A stretch of DNA of 64,000 bases. Origin: Corbicula japonica (Eukaryota > Mollusca > Bivalvia > Venerida > Cyrenidae). The notes below the pieces were generated by a model. That model saw only the letters and a program-made list of their open reading frames with translations. It was not told the origin of the DNA and did no database searches. Both the position numbers and the translations under genes were made by a program. The DNA lies in contig JAZAYU010000061.1 in assembly GCA_038501625.1 (NCBI GenBank), positions 3,584,303 through 3,648,302 of the forward strand. The letters are read 5' to 3'. This document shows positions 9,501 to 17,704 of the stretch, piece after piece; the stretch's first letter is position 1; every line of letters starts with the position of its first letter.

Positions 9501-12285
9501 ATACCATCCTAACAGGCATGTTTCTATCTATTTAAACATTAATTAAAGATATTGAAATAATTAAATGGAAAGCAGAAAAACAGTTTTTTGCTTCTCCTGT
9601 AAAATTTTAAAACTGTCAGTTATAGTACCTTTTGCGCCAACATGACGATATGTAACAATCCATCTCCCGATTCATTAACACGTGAAGGTGCAATTAACCT
9701 ACAAGATTTAATTTCGCGATTGATACATTTTAGTCAGATTTTTTAAAAGTCGTAATTTTCGCATCTTGCTTTTCAGATTCACAATTGTATCATGTTAAAA
9801 CTTCATATATAACCCTAATTCTTTTTTTAAAAAATCGACTATTTCTGATGAAAATTGCACCATTCGATAAAAAATGATCGTATTTCCATTCCGAACAACA
9901 TGCTTGTAGATTTAGTACAAAATTTACAAAAGTTAGGATCCATCCGTCAGCTTACCATAAGCATAATGTAAATAATTACCTGGAAAGCCATTTCGAGCAT
10001 AGCCTTTGCAATGACTCCATGCCAGTACTGTGGCTAGGTTTGACAATCCTTCCTTTGCAACCGTTGTTTCATCTGCAACCTTCTTTTTATCTGCAACCTT
10101 TGTTTCATCTGTATACCAACACGATATAATAAAACTGATTTGTGTGAAATGTCTTACATAATTTTCTATAAAGGAAAGTTGTATAAGATGCAATATGATG
10201 TTGAGTTTTTTAAATTTATTCTGTGTATTATTGTATGCACTATACAGGCCAATATGTCTAGATGCAAACTGATTACGCATTTCAAATGCAATTCCTTCTG
10301 CAGCAACACATTTTGTTGACGTTCTTTCTTTTACTACGAGTGTTCGTATATAGATAATGTCACAAATGACACCTATTTAAACTTAAAAACAACGTATCAG
10401 TTGGAAAAAAATATTATATTAATAAAACAGCTGCCTGTATGGGCTATTTCAGTATACCAATACCAGCATACCAATATTGCGAAAAAATGGTACCCTCATT
10501 CGCTTTGTCGTTAAAGATTTCGGTAAAATTGAGAATATTTATGTGTATAAATGTATGATGGAATACTTTTATTGCGTTCATTAAGGTATGCAAAACATTT
10601 CGGTTGTCTAAGCTTGAAGGCTTCGGGCTTCAAATATTTGAACAACTCAATTGTTTCCATATTCAAATTACAGAATCAAATATCGATTCAATCCTTAACT
10701 GGAAAAAATTTTGTCCTTAGTATGCCTACAATAAAAACCACGCACAAACTATTCTAATGTGCACAATGTTTTATCTTTTGACCAAGAGTTTCTGTTTAAA
10801 GGCGTGCCGCGATTCGCTTAAATACCGTCAATGTAGCTTTTCCAACAGCTACTCAAAATGCCATGATAATCGATTTTTCCACAATATCAAGGTCATAATT
10901 GAAATATTGAAGAGTGAAAATATATGAACTGAATCGATATTTTATCTTTAGTTGTGCATACCCTAATGAACGCGATAAAATATCAATTCAGTCTTAAGTG
11001 GGTGTCTTTTTATTAAATTTAACAGCTTGAACAACACTGGAAAAGTTTCTTCCAAGGAATATCGCTTGTAAATATTTTTGAAATCTGGCAAATAGGTGAT
11101 TGAGACGAAGATGGATTTTAAAAATGCCTATATACGCCTGTGTATTGGAAGTGGTTAACCCCAGGGAAATTCGCGTTGATATGTTGTGAAAACCAAGTAT
11201 TATCTTTGAATTATAGTAGGGATGGCAACCAGTAGTAAAATTGGTACTCAAGTACTCGGATAATCTTCCGATCGAGTACTCGAGTACTCGAAAGTTTATA
11301 AACGATATTGGAAGATATCAAATGCATGTTGATTTTCTGTTAATAATAAATCTTGAATATAACCCATATAAACAAAAATTAAATGAAAAAAAAGAACATT
11401 GGGTTTTATTTTTTGTGTGCTTTTATTATTTATTTTTGAAAAAAGTAAGTAAAAAGTGCCCAAGTTACTGCCATGTTGGTAAGAAAATTTTGACAGATAT
11501 ACGGTGGACAGAATAATATCGTGTTGTGAAATAATGAAATCAATGAATCGAACTTAACAAAAAATCATAACTGAAACCCAATCATCCTTTCTTAGATCTC
11601 GTTTGTCCGCTTTTCGGGGTTGTCTTAGATTCATATTTCAACCTAACAAGGCTGTTCCTGCCATGCAGGCTTGTTCTGAATAATGTCATACTGAACATTA
11701 ATTAATATTCATATATTGGTTCGCGTCTTTCATCAATCAAAACGTCAAGATGGTATTTTATTAAGTACACGTTAACCAATCAATTATTATAGTGGAAGGC
11801 CCTGATTTTCAAATGGTCATGCTGGTAGCGTTAAACAAAAGATCTGTGCTATCAAAACACTACTAATGTACATAAGTGACAAGTGCGAATTGGAACCAAG
11901 ATTTGACATTTTGAAATTTCACAACAATTTCGAAGTGTTAATTTGTTCACCTGTGGTGACTAAATGTGTCGCAAATTGTGACCTATCGGCACTTTTCCAA
12001 TTTTTTAACATCTAAGATCAATATCAATATATATCCGTGTATTCGAGCAGTAGATTTAGTACTCGATACTCGGACGATCGACCGAGTACTCGGTTACTCG
12101 ATTACTCGTTGCCATCCCTAAATTATAGTAATGATATTGTATGCGTACAGAAAGAAACTAAGAAAGAGCTACAGCTTCATATGAGGCAATACTTCTGTTT
12201 ATGTTATGTAAAAACATACCTTTGTTGACCTTCAGATGCGATCTGTACTGCGCGATTGCCGCATATGCTATAATGACTTCTGCAC
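349..12285 (-). CDS. Unrecognised multi-exon gene (candidate, minus strand)
   Basis: I do not recognise this protein. It is proposed from a chain of short open exons with acceptor and donor signals on the minus strand. In transcript order: 12285-12220, 10108-9980, 5044-4905, 4593-4486, then (after a transposon) ~2030-1952, 1854-1747, 1584-1489, ~1311-1207 and 534-349. The first three junctions fit: the 66- and 129-bp exons each begin with two bases and end with one base of a codon, and the 140-bp exon begins with two bases. Later exons begin and end on codon boundaries. No random set of open frames would be expected to agree this way. Residues are mixed polar/charged, with no signal peptide or membrane segment evident. 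Introns hold a hAT element, a possible 4.4-kb inverted-repeat element, and a 2.36-kb element lying against or inside an exon. Upstream exons and the true start are not identified. It could be an intact host gene or a decaying one. Confidence 0.45.
1207..1311 (-). CDS. Possible exon of the unrecognised minus-strand gene
   Basis: Open, coding-like sequence (TDEVSTDLFLRKPKCTNIDV, VNYKWYRPIVEI) ends at a good GTAAGA donor in phase 0. The acceptor is not clear: TTGCAAG is the only in-phase choice seen, and the frame is open some 45 bases further upstream. Confidence 0.3.
1489..1584 (-). CDS. Candidate exon of the unrecognised minus-strand gene
   Basis: A good pyrimidine tract and TGTTACAG acceptor precede 32 codons (KYYFVAHIPTSLSILSRLEE, KIEITKDRRINE) and a GTTAGT donor. 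Both boundaries are in phase 0. An alternative donor (GTATTA) 21 bases further on would add a few codons in frame. Confidence 0.45.
1747..1854 (-). CDS. Candidate exon of the unrecognised minus-strand gene
   Basis: Begins after TTTTTTAAAG and gives 36 codons (YECDVLRNRNEMDLSHVLKL, NQAFISHIQ) before a GTGGGT donor. Both ends are on codon boundaries. The donor is weaker than its neighbours', so the 3' end is less certain than the body. Confidence 0.4.
1952..2030 (-). CDS. Candidate exon or exon remnant abutting a transposon
   Basis: Reads EALFKLSMINMNPEMTSKV then SVLIFIL, with a GTAAGA donor. Its 5' edge coincides with the terminal repeat of the element at 2031-4388, so the original acceptor is not visible. 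It ends on a codon boundary, as the following exons require. Confidence 0.35.
3641..3700 (+). repeat. tRNA-like segment (SINE head)
   Basis: GAGTGGTTTATG resembles a pol III A box and GATTCGATTCCC a B box at tRNA-like spacing. The flanks do not pair as an acceptor stem, so this is read as a tRNA-derived SINE piece and not a tRNA gene. Confidence 0.4.
3976..4040 (-). repeat. tRNA-like segment (SINE head), Leu/Ser-like
   Basis: On the minus strand, TGGTTAAGGTCTCCGAC is followed by a long variable-arm-like stretch and GTGAGTTCGATGCC, in the order expected for a tRNA-derived SINE head. There is no acceptor stem and it lies inside a transposon. Confidence 0.45.
4389..4460. mobile_element. Solo hAT-like terminus
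   Basis: Read on the minus strand from 4460 it begins TAGGAATGTGACCGG and continues with repeated CCGGTTA/TAACCGG blocks, resembling subterminal regions of hAT elements. The partner end was not found, probably because the element at 2031-4388 lies next to it. Confidence 0.25.
4486..4593 (-). CDS. Candidate exon of the unrecognised minus-strand gene
   Basis: Acceptor ATATTTTCAG is followed by 36 codons (EPIKASRGSDSDRKYIPTVY, SITDPLKEKEK) and a weak GTAGCT donor. The frame stays open past this donor to a hAT-like terminus at about 4460, so the exon could originally have continued and been cut by the transposons at 2031-4460. Confidence 0.45.
4905..5044 (-). CDS. Candidate exon of the unrecognised minus-strand gene
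   Basis: Acceptor TCTCTTTTTAG and donor GTTAGT bound 140 bases: two bases plus exactly 46 codons. The translation is lysine-rich and coding-like (SEFYGKDSFPVKEFNLITQ, IENLKDLELPDKYNLK). It ends on a codon boundary that matches the start of the next exon. Confidence 0.5.
5288..5478. repeat. Tandem duplication, 96-bp period, two copies
   Basis: The block starting ATGGTCATGTTGGTGCAAAA is repeated at 5384 almost without change, apart from one T in a homopolymer. This implies a recent duplication. Confidence 0.85.
6541..6630 (-). repeat. tRNA-like segment (SINE head)
   Basis: Minus strand shows GGATAGCTCACTGGTCTACC (A-box-like) and, about 45 bases later, AGGAGTTTAAAACC (B-box-like). Pairing in the acceptor stem is absent, so this is treated as a tRNA-derived repeat. 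Confidence 0.4.
9139..9423. repeat. Tandem duplication, 157-bp period, two copies
   Basis: A 128-base block starting GGGAAGTCAGTTATATAATT recurs at 9296 with no visible differences. The 29-base spacer contains TTGATAAAGAACAA, the complement of a segment inside the block, so the duplication may have arisen by foldback template switching. Confidence 0.85.
9980..10108 (-). CDS. Candidate exon of the unrecognised minus-strand gene
   Basis: Acceptor TATACAG and donor GTAATT bound 129 bases that read two bases, 42 codons and one base. The start carries a short imperfect internal repeat (ETKVADKKKVADETTVA), followed by LSNLATVLAWSHCKGYARNG. The last G joins AA of the exon at 5044 to give GAA. Confidence 0.5.
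10109..11208. other. No gene seen (putative intron)
   Basis: AT-rich sequence without a recognisable element or gene. It falls between candidate exons at 9980-10108 and 12220-12285. Confidence 0.5.
11217..12120. mobile_element. Non-autonomous hAT element with 8-bp target duplication
   Basis: Termini TAGGGATGGCAAC and GTTGCCATCCCTA are exact reverse complements. Flanks 11209-11216 and 12121-12128 are both AATTATAG, a perfect 8-bp duplication as expected for hAT. Subterminal regions carry repeated GAGTACTCG palindromes at both ends, possible transposase-binding sites. There is no transposase ORF, so it would depend on one supplied elsewhere. Confidence 0.88.
12220..12285 (-). CDS. Candidate exon of the unrecognised minus-strand gene
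   Basis: A pyrimidine-rich tract ending in TTTTCAG precedes it and a strong GTATGT donor follows. It contributes two bases, 21 codons (includes AEVIIAYAAIAQYRSHLKVN) and one base. The terminal G joins AT of the next exon to make a GAT codon. A second frame is also open, so the reading frame rests on phase agreement with the exon at 10108-9980. Confidence 0.45.
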
Positions 12286-12299
12286 CTGAAAATGAAACA

Positions 12300-12438
12300 G
12301 GCCCCAAAATTATAAAACTGATAATGGAGACCAATGAAGTCTCGAATCTCAAGGCTCTGGTTGGCTAAATTGGAGACTTGCCTCCATTTCATCCTATCAT
12401 ATGCTTGAGATTTGAAAACCTCTCTCCAATCTCAGTCT

Positions 12439-12440
<2 letters not shown>
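12300..12440. repeat. Diverged copy of a palindromic MITE
   Basis: ATTATAAAACTGATAATGGAGACC through CCAATCTCAGTCTTATAA is an imperfect palindrome, matching the copies in TTI1 introns at 54849-54994, 60751-60900 and 62319-62458 (shared core CTCAAATCTCAAGCATCTG). Confidence 0.6.
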
Positions 12441-12471
<31 letters not shown>

Positions 12472-12515
12472 CATAATAATAATATTAATAATATTAATAA
12501 TAATAATATTTATGT
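12441..12515. repeat. AAT-type microsatellite
   Basis: Nearly uninterrupted AAT/ATT repeats directly upstream of the reverse-transcriptase fragment. Confidence 0.95.
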
Positions 12516-12631
12516 TAGATTCGTTACCTCTATTGATAAACAAGTAATTGGCATTCCAGTGAGTACTATTTGTGCACCACTTGTTGCTGATCTGTTAATA
12601 TACTGTTATGAAAGAGCTTTAATGTTATCTA

Positions 12632-13386
12632 TGCAATCCCATTACTGCCCATGAACAGGCTCAGTCAAACCGAGCCTGCAGTATTTTTATAGTTGCCGTG
12701 TTCGATGGCTTTCAAAGTTCCCTTTTCATCTATTTCAATATCACTGTAGCGTTGTTTGCGCAGTGTGGCGGCTGTAAAAAGTCTCCCCGTACATTCAATT
12801 AGTGCTGTTATTAGTTACGTCCTTTGAAGGTTGCTGAGCCCGATACTTATGAACTAAGATAATAGTACTTCTAAAATTACTTTTGTTTTTATCTTTCGGC
12901 CAGTTTAAAGATAGATGGTTTCAATATTCCAGCCAATAAGGTTTTTGGATATTGTCCAATCACCCCCAAGGATATACTTCCTGCTTTTTTAAATTTGGCC
13001 TTTGGCGTTGTCTGTGATACGTAGGATTTATATTCTAAGATCCCCTATCAAAATTCTATTCTGTTTAGTTCCGCCCATTGTTTTCTCGTTTAGGGCAAAC
13101 CCATTCTTTTATCTGGGGACCATACGCCGCTGAACATGAAATGGTATTAATCTGAAAATACCTCATTGAAGGTTCCATGTTCACCGCCATATGCAAACCA
13201 TCGTTTTGGATGGATCAAAGTTGTACTGTTTTATTGGTGTAAATATTGAGTTGCGCTCAACCCGGGGCTAGGCGGCGTGGGCGGTAATATGCAATCCCAT
13301 TACTGCCCATGAACAGGCTCAATCAAACCGAGCCTGCAGTATTTTCATATTTGTCGTGTTCGATGGCTTTCAAAGTTCCCTTTTCA
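12632..13386 (+). mobile_element. LTR miniature retroelement (TRIM-like), 755 bp
   Basis: The two 97-bp ends (12632-12728 and 13290-13386) are direct repeats that begin TGCAATCCC and end CCCTTTTCA, with few differences. Flanks 12628-12631 and 13387-13390 are both TCTA, so this has TG...CA termini and a 4-bp target duplication. The 561-bp interior has no gag or pol. It interrupts a reverse-transcriptase fragment. The LTR holds a short hairpin, AGGCTC...GAGCCT. Related copies occur near 28.5, 29.5 and 36.3 kb. Confidence 0.8.
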
Positions 13387-13549
13387 TCTATTTCTACCGA
13401 ACATCAAGATGATATTATTAGTTTATTACAGCTTATACCAACACCTCGAGGTACCTCTCTGATTTATTTAGTATTTCTATTAACTATTTTCCATCACTGG
13501 TTTATAAAATTTATCCTAAAAAAAACTACAGCTTAATAAAGCGAACACT

Positions 13550-14171
13550 ACAGATAAGCAATTAACTAATTATGTCACATATGTCTTCACCAGTCCAAAA
13601 AGGTCTCGACCAAAATTGAATATGTTAAGGTTTTTAGAGTTCCATTCAACTTCCACGATTAATGTTGGCACCGTACAAGTTCAGCGGATGATTTCAGGCG
13701 AAGAACAATACATTGTTAACTTTATCCTGGATAATAGGCATCCCGACTGTATATACCTAGGTTTCTGATTTGTAGTGGAAATATACGTAAAACCTAAAAT
13801 ATACTGTGTAAAATTGAGAACAAGGTCATATTTCAAGTTTCTTAAATATAACCGTATTTTAACAAGTACTCCCGGAAGACATTACTGTTAAACTGATGTC
13901 AAATACATCAATGACAAAAATAGCTGGGCTGTGGGAAGCATCCTTAATCTATTCGCTGTCAAATACTAGCCTCGACTGATAAAAAACGAAAATTCGAATT
14001 ATAATACACATTCGCACGAACTCTGCGTGCGAAACGTAAAAACAACGGGAAAACCATAAACCATGCCAACACTACATATACTTGCTAAATAACCCGTATA
14101 GACTTGCCACAATCAGAGCGTAACAATTTCAACTATGAATAATTTTATATCAACCATGAATAATTTTATCT
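13550..14171. mobile_element. Unidentified 622-bp insert flanked by 30-bp direct repeats
   Basis: The 30-base stretch ending in AATAAAGCGAACACT occurs at 13520-13549 and 14172-14201. It belongs to the interrupted reverse transcriptase (LNKANT). The insert has no ORF and no recognised termini. Either an unusually long target duplication or a duplication associated with repair would explain it. Confidence 0.5.
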
Positions 14172-14595
14172 AAAAAACTACAGCTTAATAAAGCGAACAC
14201 TTTAGAAAATCAAGCAAACTTTCTTTATCAAAATCTTTCCATTGCAAATGTTTACGTCACTACCAAAATATACGATAAAAGAGATTATTTTAATTTGATA
14301 TAGAAAATTTTCCATTTTTAGACGGCGATGTTCGGGGTTTATATCTCACAGCTTGTTCGCTTTTCAAGAACTTGCAACGATGTGAATGATTTTAATGAAC
14401 GTAATCTTTGCATTACAGATAAAACTTTTAAAACAAGGTTATCGGTATCACAAATTAAGGAAAACCTTTTGCAAGTTTTATCGCCGATACCCAGTTCTAA
14501 TTCATAAATACAGGTGCAGTTTAAAATCACTATTGCAACAAGGTATTTTACAGCCAGTTTTTTTATGGAGTTTATTTATAAGCTTAAGAAGATAA

Positions 14596-15245
14596 AAGCT
14601 GTATTTATATCATCTAGTTGTTCGGTAGAAAGAGATAACATAAAGTCTCTTTCATAAGAGTATAAAAACAGATAAGCAACAAGGGGTGCACAATTAGTAC
14701 CCAATTGAATGCCTATTACTTGTTTATAAATAGAGGAACCAAATGTCAAATAAATATTATCCAATAAAATGTGAGTGCCTGGATAACGTCTTGTCCATGA
14801 AGTATAATTATCATAAGTAAAGAATGCCCTATGTTCATTACAAGCGATAAATGTTTTTTTTCTCTTGCAAAAGTTTTTTCAATGAGACTGGTTAGCTTGT
14901 CTCTTATTAAATTATGAGGGAGAGAAGTATACAAAGTAGAAAAATCATAGGTAGACAAACAGAACGCCTGAAAATTATTTGATTTAAGCTTCTTCAAAAC
15001 CTCATTTGAATTTTTATAGACCAAATTAATTTTTGCCAGTAGTTTCAAAAACCTCTCCGCAATACCTAATTACATGTTTTTAATAGCTGCAAGACAAGAT
15101 GTTAAGAGCACGGATTATTTTGTTGATGTACAAGAACTAGAGTTTTCAATAAATCTTGCTTTGTACGGTGTTTTGTGCATTTTAGGCAACCAAAACATAG
15201 TAGGTACTTTGTCTTGGTTCGGGTCAACACTGATTGAACAAGAAT
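14596..15245 (-). pseudogene. Reverse-transcriptase fragment, Penelope-like, antisense
   Basis: Minus strand encodes, N to C, a broken LPKMHK-like motif with TPYKARFI (about 15150-15210), then NNFQAFCLSTYDFSTLYTSL with PHNLI, then VIGIQLGTNCAPLVAYLF and SYERDFMLSLSTEQ. Frameshifts occur between blocks. The 3' end stops just after the STEQ block at the point where the plus-strand fragment ends, giving a tail-to-tail junction. The 5' end abuts another antisense 3' tail. Confidence 0.7.
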
Positions 15246-15255
15246 GGAAGTCCTA

Positions 15256-15490
15256 AGAAGGTGAAATATGCATATCAGGAATCGCCACATTCAGAAAAAA
15301 ACAGCCTTCCCACACAGTCAAGAAGAAGACATGGGGAGAGAGCATGGTTAATAAAATGATCAGTTTCAAAGACACCACTAACAATAAACAAAAATGAGAA
15401 CCCGAGGGGTTACCGCCTTGGAACGGTCAGTGGCAAATCAAATTGCCACTGGGGGTTTAAACCAGGTTCTAGGGTATAGGCAAACTTGTT
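15256..15490 (-). mobile_element. 3' tail of the Penelope-like element (antisense)
   Basis: Starts AGGTGAAATATGCATATCAG and runs through the shared block ACCGCCTTGGAACGGTCAG and GGGTTTAAACCAGGTTCTAG. The same sequence follows the stop codon of the reverse-transcriptase copy at 21160-21475, which identifies it as the element's 3' untranslated region. Confidence 0.65.
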
Positions 15491-15587
15491 GGCTAAATTT
15501 TGATAGAAAGAAAATGTTTCGCTGAAATAATTTCAAGGGGTATACAACTCAAAATTAAAAGCTAAAATTAAATCATGTTTTTTTAGT

Positions 15588-15680
15588 AGGGATATCCGGA
15601 TATTCGTTGGGATCATCGGATCATCGGATATCCGGATCGAATTTGAAAACCGGATATTCGTTTATAAATACTTTTAAAAA
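15588..15680. mobile_element. Solo hAT-like terminus
   Basis: TAGGGATATCCGGATATTCG followed by repeated ATCGGAT/ATCCGGAT blocks resembles the subterminal layout of the hAT elements in this window. No second end was found before the retroelement tail at 16070. Confidence 0.3.
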
Positions 15681-16069
15681 TTTAATGTTTTGACCATTTC
15701 GCTAAATTATCTTTCTTCTGTTGGTGTGCATTCAGTCATAAGCACCTGTAACGAATTAAGTAGTGGTGATGACAGGTATCGTTATTGGGCTTCATAGTTT
15801 TAGAAATGTGCTAAAGCATGACTGTTTAGAAAAGAACTTGCTGATTTATAGCCTACGTTTAAAGCTCCTATTAAATGTAATTTCATTATAAAATAATTAA
15901 TTTCCATTGATCGGTTTTATTGAACATATGTCGGCATAAAACAGTTGCTCACGTTTCATAAAATACACTTAAATTGCATAAAATTATTGATGCATTTCTT
16001 CATTAGAACTTACTATCTTGACTTATTCGCATTTTCATTCTAAACAACTAATTTGTTAAGCCAGGAATC

Positions 16070-16385
16070 TATGAAATATGCATATCAGGAACCGCCACAG
16101 CTACAAAACACAGTTTCCCCACGCAGCGAAAAAGAAGAGAGGAAAAAATAGCCTGTGTTTATAAGTATGTCAAATTCAAATAAGACACCGCAAACAATTA
16201 ACGAAAACGGGAACCCTTTGGGGATTACCGCCTTGGAACGGTCAGTGGCAAACTAATTTAGGTTCTCATATCAGCACACAAATACAAATTATCTTGGTGA
16301 AATAACTCCAACCCACCCATCAGCTCAACCATGTTGCATGCAAAAGCACAAATCAAAGCTCCTGAAGTCAAATCAGAAAGAACGC
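16070..16385 (-). mobile_element. 3' tail of the Penelope-like element (antisense)
   Basis: Contains GAAATATGCATATCAGGAAC, the 'ttggaacggtcagtggcaaa' block, and AATGTTGCATGCAAAAG-like 3'-tail sequence. It lacks part of the middle relative to other copies. Confidence 0.65.
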
Positions 16386-16934
16386 GGTGAAATAAAGCTT
16401 AGATAGGTAGGCTTAGATTGCAGGTTATAACTCCTTACTACTGTCTGCGATATTTTGCTAAAGATTGTTCAGCTGCTGTTAAATTGCGTATATATCTAAT
16501 AAAAAACTACGTTTTAAGTAAATGTCCTTTACTCGTATACATATTTTTCATTTGATCTGATATTTGTTTAATCTATTATGAATTAAAATTTTCAAATTAT
16601 TTTTATTTTTTGTATTTTATTTAATTATTAAATTTATGAAGAAATCAACCGTGAGTTGTGTAATATCACTGTATTGTCTATGTTACCAAGACACCTTTTT
16701 GAGATACCGAGTAGCCTTTTTAGCAATTTGCAGACGAAAAACATAAACAACGGTATGTAACTCAATTATGTCATGATTTCTTGCTGTATGTATGTAGAAA
16801 TTGTTAGATCTTATCGGTGCAGAAATAATTTCTGCACACACCACTCTCGTCTCTTTTGTTCCAAAAATGATCTCACACTATCCGAATTTTTATTATAATA
16901 CTTGGACGAGTTGGGAAAATAATTCTTAAAAAAT
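16386..16934. other. No gene or element recognised
   Basis: AT-rich spacer between two retroelement tails; no supported feature. Confidence 0.5.
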
Positions 16935-16986
16935 GTAATATATGCATATCACGAATCGCCACACTCACAAAACACAGCCTTACCAC

Positions 16987-17041
<55 letters not shown>

Positions 17042-17310
17042 TTTGTTAGAAGTGTGTCAATTCAAATAGGACGCCACAAACAACTAACGAAAATGAGAAC
17101 CTTTGGGGATACCGCCTTGGAACGGTCAGTGGCAAAACAAATTGCCACTGGGGGTTTAAACCAGGTTCTAGGGTGCACCAACCTCAAACTTTCCCCCAAC
17201 AGGTTCTCGTATCACAAAACTAGTACAAATTGTCTTGGTGAAAACATTCCAACCCACCCATCGGCTCAACAATGTTGCATGCAAAAGTACACAAACATAT
17301 AATACATAAG
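16935..17310 (-). mobile_element. 3' tail of the Penelope-like element with an expanded GA run
   Basis: Same tail sequence as at 16070. A GA microsatellite at about 16989-17038 has grown from the short purine run found at this place in the other copies. The inner part keeps GGGTTTAAACCAGGTTCTAG and AACAATGTTGCATGCAAAAG. Confidence 0.7.
16989..17038. repeat. (GA)n microsatellite
   Basis: About 25 GA units in perfect tandem. Confidence 0.97.
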
Positions 17311-17704
17311 AAGGTAATGAAGCTTAAGAGATGAACCGTGTGTACTTTGCTTGATATTTTGTTAAATTAGAAATGAAATTGTCATTTTGATTCAGTAGTA
17401 TGGTTACTTTTTATAAGGAAATTTACAGCAATACAGCAAATGAGAAGGCAGACGTGCAGTTAGGTCGTTTTCGCAAAGAAATCACCTACAATATGATAAC
17501 AAGTGTTTAATGTTTCATGTCTGTTTTATCGAATTATCATTATTATTGCTATATAAATGCGACGTAGTTTTGAAATTGAGTAACACAATCAAGACAGTAA
17601 ATAGTAAAGACAGTCGACCTCTTTACCACATGTTTAGGTGGTATCATTTTTATGCCCCCGGCATCTAGTGATTGAACCGTCCGTCCGTCCTTCCGTACGT
17701 CCGT

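Larger units (their letters stand above)
5282..9655. mobile_element. Possible 4.4-kb element with inverted ends, non-coding
   Basis: TTACATATGGTCATGTTGG at the left is matched by CCAACATGACGATATGTAA at the right, and the match continues inward through a 'gcaaaaagtaactgac'-like block. Between them there is no convincing gene: the ORFs are short and AT-driven. A tRNA-like segment occurs at 6541-6630 and a weaker one near 6950-7000. No target duplication is evident. It could be two unrelated copies of a short repeat in opposite orientation instead of one element. Confidence 0.35.
12505..14592 (+). pseudogene. Reverse-transcriptase fragment, Penelope-like, decayed
   Basis: Three pieces on the plus strand belong to one reverse transcriptase. 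12505-12631 reads VIGIPVSTICAPLVADLLIY and CYERALMLS. 13387-13549 has STEHQDDIISL and a YLSDL in place of the YxDD catalytic motif, then LVYKIYPKK and LNKANT. 14172-14592 has KIYDKRD, GVYISQLVRF and GYRYHKLRKTFCKFYRRY, in shifting frames. The first gap is an LTR miniature element (12632-13386); the second is a 622-bp insert flanked by 30-bp repeats. Excising the first restores the frame through MLSISTE. Stops, frameshifts and a mutated catalytic motif make this dead. The family is placed as Penelope-like from its APLVADLF and LPKMHK motifs; no GIY-YIG domain is visible. Confidence 0.7.
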
